From the NCBI GenBank assembly GCA_013368315.1, contig JAACJM010000276.1, positions 1 through 64,000 of the forward strand: 64,000 nt of DNA, in the 5' to 3' direction. Origin of the DNA: Tetrapyrgos nigripes (taxonomy: Eukaryota; Basidiomycota; Agaricomycetes; Agaricales; Campanellaceae). This document shows positions 57,105-64,000 of the stretch, piece by piece. Every line of letters begins with the position of its first letter. Position 1 is the first letter of the stretch. The notes under the pieces are model-generated. The model made no database searches, had not been told where the DNA came from, and saw only the letters and a program-made list of their open reading frames with translations. Position numbers and translations under genes: made by a program.

Positions 57105-57400
57105 CCACGCGTTTCAGCCTCTGAAAATAGAAGATCCCACTGTTCCCCTGAGACGTCTTCCCAAGAGATCAGTGATCTATAGTAGTTGATTATTCTAGGA
57201 ACTTGGGTTTGGAGATATTCGTGATATTCCTCCTGGTTGAGCACGAAGATGTTGCTATCCTCGTAGTCGTCGTTACTGAACCAATATGGAAGGGTTGTTT
57301 CCCCTAGTTGGACGAGGAAGCACGTATCTACAACTGCAACGTAGCGTGGAGAGGTGTTTTCAGGTGATAGCTTTATTCGTAGGTATTCGGAGACGGTCAC
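57101..57400 (-). CDS. Chromovirus leader ORF before gag
   Basis: The listed 99-codon frame (MTVSEYLRIKLSPENTSPRY to FSEAETRG-stop) is open upstream to about 57590, including HFVNYREELETAVHKHAIEL, but with no obvious ATG there. Its stop overlaps the gag ATG as ATGA (57104-57101). It could be an upstream gag part joined by frameshift or reinitiation, or a separate small protein. No domain recognised. Its protein-like composition and position just after the LTR support a real product. Confidence 0.55.
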   Translation of the reverse strand: MTVSEYLRIKLSPENTSPRYVAVVDTCFLVQLGETTLPYWFSNDDYEDSNIFVLNQEEYHEYLQTQVPRIINYYRSLISWEDVSGEQWDLLFSEAETRG

Positions 57401-57643
57401 TTCACCTGAAATCCACGACCTCTTGTTCAGTATGATCCAATGATTGTCGAGTTCGATAGCGTGTTTGTGTACTGCTGTTTCGAGTTCTTCTCGGTAATTT
57501 ACGAAGTGTTCTGATTTTTCAATAGGAAAGGGGTAGAAAGGTGGAGGTCGGGTTCGTAGGTTGTGAATGAGGGGTTCGAAGTTAAGAGCCAGTGTTTAGT
57601 CGAGGATCTGGATGTGAGGTGGGTGTAAGAGAGTCTGTTCAAG

Positions 57644-58127
57644 TGTCAAGAACGTTGTCACTTAGCAAACCACCCAAGTCACACAATGAACAGGATAGAT
57701 TCAACGAGTTATAGCGGGACGAGATAGAGATAGAGAGAATGAAAAGGAAGAGATGAGATCGAGTAGCTGACTATGCTCGACACTGCACTGTACTAAGAGC
57801 GGAGTGGAGACGAAGTGAACAGACTAAGGAACCTAGCTACGAGATCTAAGATATATATAGAAGAGAAATGAATATGTGGGAATGTCCATGGAGTTTAGGA
57901 ACCGGAGGAGATAAGGATATGAGTCAAGTAAGAAAATATATACGTGAGAATGTCCATGGAGATAAGGGAAACGGAGAGGTGAGTCATAGATCTATAAGAC
58001 GATGATGAGAAGTAATCAGTATTTATGGGTTTATGGAAGGTGATAGAATGATGAATAGAGGTGAATAGTAGAAGGGAATAGAGAGGTAAGTGAAGGAAAA
58101 TGAAGGAGACGGAGGCGATTCATGACA
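57644..58127 (-). repeat. Chromovirus 5' LTR
   Basis: 484 bp, one difference from 50364-50847. Right neighbour is GATAT. The element's transcription would start in this LTR and run toward lower coordinates. Confidence 0.96.
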
Positions 58128-58620
58128 GATATGAGGACTGGGACCATGCGCTGCAAACGTAAAGTGCCATTTCCATTGGCTGAGGACGAATATATTGAAG
58201 AAAATGGAAAGTGGGGACCAAAACAAACCTACAAGTATATGAATGGATGGGTCAAAGCACTTGCTATCAATGCTCGGTGCAATAACGATGGCAAACTCCT
58301 TACCAATGGGGAAGAAACAAGGAACGTATCATAGTGTTTAAATACTCACTCAAGAATCAATGGTGGTTCCACTTCAGCCATATTTGCAAAGGCACTTGCG
58401 TACCACAAAAAACACAGTGCCTATCTGGAAACCCTGCAAGAGCAGCAGCGACTGCTGACTCTCTGACTCTGCCACACCATCAATCGGGAGCAGGAACTGG
58501 CTGGACCAATGGTCATTTCATACCTGATGGGCTGGGGTGATATATACAGGTCCCATAAGTATATGCCAATCTATTGGTCATCCTTTATTGGAAGTCTACT
58601 GAAGACCTTCCCTGACTTGC
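58128..58620 (+). pseudogene. Helitron protein, middle segment
   Basis: After the insertion the frame reads KRKVPFPLAEDEYIEENGKW, TYKYMNGWVKALAINARCNN and DGKLLTNGEETR. It then changes frame to INREQELAGPMVISYLMGWG and YMPIYWSSFIGSLLK. These blocks match the well-conserved part of Helitron proteins ahead of the helicase. Two frame changes and a stop mark decay. Confidence 0.75.
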
Positions 58621-59320
58621 GGAGGTAGGTGCTATAAATGGAATTATATCATTGACTTATGGTGCTGATGATGGTCATAGGGCTCAGAAAGATCAGGAGG
58701 GACAAGTGGCAGAGATCACGACAGAACCACCTACAGCGGCACACATTAATGGAGGCACAAATACAGAAGGAGATACAATAGACTCACTGGAAGAGGTTTG
58801 TCACTCAGAGTTTGGCATTTGCAATAACAGATATTGACAAGATTGACCACCAGTGTGAAGGTATAGTGACGTTGGATATTGACTCGAACGGAAGGGTGTT
58901 TGCAAAATGCCAGCTTATGGACTACCACTGTTGAGGAGAAGAATTGCAAAGTTATAACATCCTTCAATCTTTCGTGCATACATACGAGTAAGACAAGACA
59001 AAATCAAAGGCAACAGCTAGTTTGGATGATGGAGAAGACTTGTCTCATTGGCCCAGACGAAAGGCAAACAGTCGTGTCCCCTACCTTTCCAACCATCCTT
59101 GGACAAAAACCAAAACTTGAGTGTTGAGGACTTCAGGACACAATACACTGCCTAACATCATTGGCTGATTCTTCATGCGTCGTGATGACCCAACTGTTTA
59201 TGACTTATACTGTTGAAGCCATGGAGAAATCTACAAACTGACCTGAAGTCTGACGATGAGACATGGGTTTCAGCATTTGACTGATTCACTGAAACATGTA
59301 CAAAACGTGAATGAGACTTA

Positions 59321-60260
59321 ATGTCGGACATCCAACACTTCTATGAATGTGAATCGTCAGCGCGGAAGCACGAGGTGGCAGAGTTGGATGAAGAGACATT
59401 GGCACAACTGGAACGTGAAAGAGAAGATGACATAGATGACAATGACAATGCAGGTGGTGGTGGAGATGACGCACCTAATATGGCATACACCGAAGAAGGA
59501 CTTGCTGCACTGGTCACCGAGCAACAGTCACAGCGGGAGTTGCAGAATGGTATGCAAGCCGTTCAGATAGCTCAAAAAGTTGGAGTATTCAAGGGCGATT
59601 ACCAGTCATGGAGCTTGCCTGATAATGTCTCAGCTCTCAACTATGCAGGACCAGAGAACATTGAAAAGCTACAGTCCTGGAAAACTACCATGTCAGCTTT
59701 TGTCAAGGCTCAGAATATGGCTGTGTTACCAACCACCAATGTGAGTCAGGCATCCCAGGGAGATCTCTCCCAGTTGGAGGACAAATCCCCATCTCGTAGG
59801 AAGGAAAAGGAGCAGCTACCTGGTGTGGACATGATTGAGGAGACAGAGGTTGAGAAATCATTGGACTACCTGGATCCCAAAGAATTAAAAGACGATCAGC
59901 GTCGAGCATACAACATCATTACATGGCATATGGACCAAACCCTGGCTAATCAAAACCCCCCTCTGCTTTGTATGGTGCTGTATGGAGAAGGAGGTACCAG
60001 AAAATCACGGGTTATCCAAACTGTCACCCAGTATTTCCAAGAGCGATGAGCGAAACATCTTCTAATCAAGGCAGCATATACAGGAGTAGCGGCATCATTG
60101 ATTGATGGAAAAACATTGCATGTCATTGGGCATATTTTGGTAAATCATTCTGCAGGTGTTGCAATGAGAGATGATGTGAAGAAGGAGTTGCAACAATTAT
60201 GGAAGGACTATACATACCTCATCATTGACAAATATTCCATGATATTGAAGTCATTCTTGG
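59321..60260 (+). pseudogene. Helitron Pif1-like helicase, N-terminal half
   Basis: The open part (59321-60049) is acidic at first, then KELKDDQRRAYNIITWHMDQ and LYGEGGTRKSRVIQTVTQYF. This is a Walker A in which the second Gly of GGTGKS reads Arg (AGA for GGA). A TGA stop at 60047 follows. Beyond it come KAAYTGVAASLIDGKTLH and LIIDKYSMI, where the Walker B Glu of DExSM is Lys. Both changes are G-to-A type and would abolish ATPase activity. Confidence 0.8.
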
Positions 60261-60321
60261 CCTGATTGGCAGGCAGCAAGCAGGGGAGCCTCCATCGGAA
60301 AAGTCTTTTGGCAGTATTATT

Positions 60322-61420
60322 GTGTGGAGACCTGCAACCACATCACACAAAGCTCTTTTCCACCCTATCAATCTCACGAAGGACACAGTTGATGAACAAG
60401 TTGGGCAATCAATTTATGAGGAGTTTGATATAGTTGTAATTCTGAAGGAGCAGCTGCATGTAGAAGACCCAGAGTGGAGAGATTTTCTTGTTCATCCTCG
60501 TAATGAGAAAGTACAACAGCAGCATATCGAGATGCTACACACCATGGTTTTGGGACATCCTTCATGCTCCCAACCTGACTTTACAACAAGCCCATGGAAT
60601 GATGTGTCGCTAGTGACGCCTCAACATGCCATCTGGGAGCAGTGGAATGAAGACGCGATTTGTAAGCACTGCAAAGAAAAAGGATGTCAGTTACTCATCT
60701 GCAAAGCTTCAAACACCATACAAAACAAGCCACTCACTATGGTAGAGTGGTACACACTTGCCATCCGCCTTGGAAAGTGGAAGTCCCACAAGAATCTGCT
60801 GGACTAGTTGGAACTTGCCATTGGAGCAAAGGTGTTGATGACAAAGAATATCAAGACAGATCTGGACATTACCAATGGTGCACGTGGAGAGATTGTTGAC
60901 ATAGTCCTGGACCCTCATGAGCCAAAGCATGACGACGACAGACCAGTCATCCACCTGAAATATCTCCCACTTTATATTTTGGTAAAAATGAAGAGGACAA
61001 GGGCACAGAAGCTGGTGGGTTTGGACAAAAATGTCATTCCGATAGAGCCCACTTCACAAAAGATCTACCTGAAGATACAATGGGGGAAGAAGATTGTCAG
61101 CCGCACCCTGATAAGAAAACAGTTCAGCATGACATCAGCATATGCCTTCACAGATTATTGCTCACAAGGACAAACCATTCCGTATGTCTTGATTGACATA
61201 GGCAAACCTCCCACAGGCAAACTCAATCTTTTCAATCTCTATGTCACATTATCACGTAGTTCAGGATGACGGACCATACAGCTACTGCGAGACTTCCAGC
61301 CAGAAGCGTTGTTGATGGGTCATGAACCAGAGGTTATGGCAGAGGACGATAGGTTGGAGGGGCTGAACAGTAGGACAAAAAGATGGTGGGATAAAATGAA
61401 GGAAGGTTCTGTTTCAAGAT
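60322..61420 (+). pseudogene. Helitron Pif1-like helicase, C-terminal half
   Basis: Blocks FHPINLTKDTVDEQVGQSIY, then ELAIGAKVLMTKNIKTDLDI with NGARGEIVD, and YAFTDYCSQGQTIPYVLIDI with NLYVTLSRSSG are standard Pif1/Helitron helicase C-terminal motifs. Stops lie at 60807 and 61269, and the reading continues to about 61420 (LLRDFQPEALLMGHEPEVMA). The helicase would unwind DNA during rolling-circle transposition; this copy is dead. Confidence 0.8.
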
Positions 61421-62097
61421 AGTTTACAGGGGCTCAACATTGTAAAACGCGAAGTAAAAAACAGTGATGACGTAGGTACAGTTTTGGCGGGTAAGCAAAG
61501 TAAAGGCCTAGACTGATACTATGACACGACTGATTTTACACAAACTATTTGTACATGTGGACGATAAAGGTCGAAAGTGTGTCAATTGTTGGGGGCAAGG
61601 TGATTGACTTCTTTACTACTTACCATTAAGAGTATACAAGTACATGTGAAGAGACTATCAAACTACTTTGCTCGTGCATTGAATCTTCATGAACAGAATC
61701 CATAGAATCAAAAGTGGAAAAGACAAAGGGTGCATCAGAACAGAATTGGGCATTGAGTCAAAATATACAGACACCTTAGAACCGAGAGTATATTCAAAGG
61801 GGAAGGGAAATAGAACCAAAACAACAAGTGATGCAGCACTGCCACTGTGAAAGAAATCATCACTAAGCTTGCACAGAAGCAACGTTAAAGAGGGCAATGA
61901 AGCAGAGAGGTATGAGTCAACATCATTGTAGGGGAAAAGGAAGAAAGGTCCAGTTCGACATATCAAACCCTGTATATGGTCAGAAAAGAAAAGGAAACCC
62001 TGATCAGAGTGTCTGATATGAGAAATCGGGACGTAATTGACATCGTCACCTGCAGAAATGCAGTGTAAACAACTCAGCCTCATTCTTCAGCCTCGTA
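61421..62097. other. No gene recognised
   Basis: Non-coding sequence between the Helitron helicase end and the dispersed repeat. A Helitron 3' end should lie here, but I could not point to a hairpin with CTRR. Confidence 0.4.
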
Positions 62098-62257
62098 ACC
62101 AAGGAAGACCAAGGAAAATTCTTCTAGAGGCTTGAAGTGGCTTGAACCCTGCCTGAACCCGAAAATAGAGCACTCCTCATCACGCATATTTAGAGGCGTG
62201 TCCCTAGGCCGAGCTTCACTTGCTCAGGGAACCCAATGAGGAACCGTGACTCAGGAT
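62098..62257. repeat. Dispersed repeat, copy 2, with hAT inserted at its end
   Basis: Matches 8126-8245 (AAGACCAAGGAAAATTCT, CCTGAACCCGAAAATAGAGCA, GGCCGAGCTTCACT) and, at its end, 13399-13435 (GAGGAACCGTGACTCAGGAT). The hAT element begins directly after CTCAGGAT, the probable 8-bp target copy. Confidence 0.7.
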
Positions 62258-64000
62258 TAGGGAGCAGTACGGGTACCCCACGGGTAAAATTTTCAGACCC
62301 GTACCCGTACCCGTCAGAACCCTTACCCGTGAAGACGGGTTAAGGGTCATGACGGGATGGGCAGGTTGAGGCCAGAACCCGCGGGGTACGGGTTTATATA
62401 GAGGGGGGAAAGAAAAGTACATAGTCTACGCTACATATCACTTAGAGTACCTAGAATATCATCAAACCCCACCGGCATTTCGATATCCTCTGTGTCCTTG
62501 TTCTCAACCTCGATCTCTGGAAGTTTCGACACTTCTACAACATCGTTATCGTCAATAAGTCCCAGCAAACTCCACTGACCAAGGCACATTAGTGCACGAG
62601 TGGTCTCGGCAGAAAGACGGTTGCGAACATATGGCAGTAAAAAACGGCCTCGACTGAATATACGCTCAATGTCTGTAGATGTGGCTGAATGTACGAATAA
62701 GCACAGTGAAAAGAAACAATGAGACATAATTTTGCGCACCAGGAATGGTCAGATAATCAAGGGCCATGCGATGAAGTACTGGATAAGATTTTTTTCTCCC
62801 ATGCCACCATTCCACTACATCCTTTACTTTTTTGACATCCGACTTGAGATAACAATCAAGCTCATCACTGAGATCGTCAGGTCTGGGAGCCTTGAGGGCA
62901 GGTAAATCATCGAATTGATTTTGTTTCTGGAAAGAAGTGATGGTTAAAAAGATATCCGGAACAAGAAAATTGAGCGACGTACACTGGGCTTTACTGGTGT
63001 TTTGGGTTCATCTACATCCATTGCATCATTCTCCACTGTCATCTTGGACTTGTAGTCCCTCTCATACACGTCGTGCACAATCTCCAGTGCCGTGTTTTTC
63101 CAGGATTCGGGCCATTCAGCAGTCTTGAAATAGTTCAACTTGTGACGAGGATGCAATACTAACATACAACCTTTAGTACTCCCATTCAATGAAATAATTT
63201 ATTACTCACCCATAGCTACACGATAGACTTCAGAGTAGTCAAATTTTCCATAGTACTTGTTGAGAGTCTTCTTTGCCAGGGAAACAGCGGCACGGATAGC
63301 TGGGTCAAGTGTAGTGTTGAGGGCCCATTCAGTAAACTTGCAGTCTATCTTGTCCAAGGCAGGCACAACTGTGGCCAAGTTTGGTGTTGAGCAAGAAAAG
63401 AAGAGAGTATATCACGCAGAACCTGCAATCGGAAGAGAGTCAGTTTAGCTCTAGATAGCTTAGTCAGCATGACATGGCTCACCTCGAGCACGTCCTTCAG
63501 CTGCTCAGCGAGTTTCCACTCCCTCTTCGTCAATGCATACTGCTGAAGACCGTTCTCTAGGTCTTCACTCGTGATGGCCCTGTAGTATTTCTTCTTCTTG
63601 ATGCAGTACTCTATCATATCACAACTTGAGTTCCAACGTGTAGTAACATCATGCGGGATAACAGTTTGTGGCTGCTTCTCTTCATGGAGTATGTGCCGCC
63701 ACTCAGGTAGAAGGCCAGTTGGGGAGTTGATGATCTTGTAGGACGTCTTTCAGAACTATCAAGATACCCAGTGAGTAAATCATGCATCGTCCTTATATCC
63801 ATGTCTCACCTTCACTACGACTTGCTGCACTGGAACTATCTGCTGCCGCAGTTCTTCCTTTTCCACTGGCGACATCCCTTCCATCATATCAACGACAAGG
63901 TCTGGGTCATTGTTAACCACCTCCCCTCCTTCTTCAGCCTCTTTCAGCCGTGTCTGCAAGTCTTCAAGGTCCACGCCTGCTGCCAGATCGAGTAGTGCAT
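62258..64000 (-). mobile_element. hAT transposon, fuller copy, runs off the window
   Basis: The left end TAGGGAGCAGTACGGGTA matches the end of the deleted copy at 31834 (TAGGAAACAGTACGGGTA). The GGGTACCC/CCCGTACCC words are shared too. The transposase gene is on the minus strand, so its 5' end and the other terminus lie beyond 64000. Confidence 0.85.
62431..64000 (-). CDS. hAT transposase, 5' end beyond window
   Basis: Several exons are legible: DLEDLQTRLKEAEEGGEVVN (about 63974-63800), TTRWNSSCDMIEYCIKKKKY and LTKREWKLAEQLKDVLE (63640-63490), then FTEWALNTTLDPAIRAAVSL (about 63310), LVLHPRHKLNYFKTAEWPES (63160), FDDLPALKAPRPDDLSDELD (62926-62740), and STDIERIFSRGRFLLPYVRN ending LSDM-stop (62684-62431). 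This is the order of a hAT transposase from the DDE/RNase H-like core to the dimerisation region. Introns have GT-AG ends. Exons near 63400 and 63700 show frame changes that may be introns or damage, so activity is uncertain. It is the possible helper for the 31834-32901 copy. Confidence 0.8.

Larger units (their letters stand above)
50364..58127 (-). mobile_element. Ty3/gypsy chromovirus, recent insertion
   Basis: Two 484-bp LTRs (TGTCAAG...CATGACA on the + strand) differ at one base by my reading (A at about 50561, G at 57841). The 5-bp target duplication GATAT flanks the element (50359-50363 and 58128-58132). Genes lie on the minus strand: a leader ORF, gag, pol with chromodomain integrase, and an extra ORF after pol. 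The near-identity of the LTRs indicates very recent insertion. Gag nevertheless has two in-frame TGA codons. Confidence 0.96.
50060..61420 (+). mobile_element. Decayed Helitron, split by a chromovirus
   Basis: Helitron-type Rep-helicase coding sequence lies at 50060-50363 and resumes at 58128-61420. Joining the two at one GATAT leaves the frame open across the site (VVD then MRTG). Helicase motifs of the Pif1 type are present, but with stops, frameshifts and altered Walker motifs. The Rep HUH nuclease part was not seen, and 5' TC and 3' hairpin-CTRR ends were not identified. Confidence 0.8.

Overview
The window is a transposon-rich accessory region of a filamentous fungus, most likely an agaricomycete basidiomycete. 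The evidence is gene structure and content: compact introns of about 50-60 bases with GTRNGY donors, STAND/NLR genes of the NB-ARC + TPR type, GCM-domain and MULE-like transposase genes, hAT and Helitron relics, a chromodomain Ty3/gypsy element, a Ty1/copia element and a LINE with an RNase H domain. I saw no rRNA, tRNA, CRISPR array or bacterial-style operon. All names come from reading motifs; no database search was possible.

Backbone. A segment of at least 7.1 kb is present twice in direct orientation: copy A (1-7122) and copy B (30001-44420). It carries MAP-kinase-kinase-like pseudogene fragments and a minus-strand NLR with ten or so TPR units. Copy B has grown to 14.4 kb by three insertions for which copy A is the empty site: a 1.5-kb TIR element with a 2-bp target duplication, a 1.07-kb internally deleted hAT with an 8-bp duplication, and a 4.9-kb GCM-type DNA transposon with an 8-9-bp duplication. 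The copy A NLR is frameshifted just after its P-loop. The copy B NLR is open. Both have diverged mainly at the TPR positions predicted to face the ligand, and they have different N-terminal exons.

Between the copies (7.1-30 kb) lie an apparently intact MULE-like transposase gene (9081-12732), a zinc-knuckle gag-like fragment, and a LINE (14.2-29.6 kb). A decayed copia element (14751-22530) split the LINE ORF1, and a second insertion with GTATGG-rich inverted repeats sits near its 3' end.

Right of copy B: tandem arrays of 115-150-bp and 144-bp units upstream of the NLR, a third partial copy of the kinase-like segment (46928-47205), an unidentified spliced gene (48476-49897, minus), and a decayed Helitron helicase gene (50.1-61.4 kb). 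A very young Ty3/gypsy chromovirus (50364-58127, LTRs differing at one base, TSD GATAT) interrupts the Helitron. This chromovirus has an extra ORF after pol with a duplicated Cys/His motif and a WG-repeat tail, which suggests an Argonaute hook. The window ends inside a fuller hAT transposase gene (62258 to the edge).

The three most interesting signals are the TPR hypervariability of the NLR pair, the WG-rich third ORF of the chromovirus, and the transposon gene joining a GCM-type transposase to a ubiquitin-protease-like domain.
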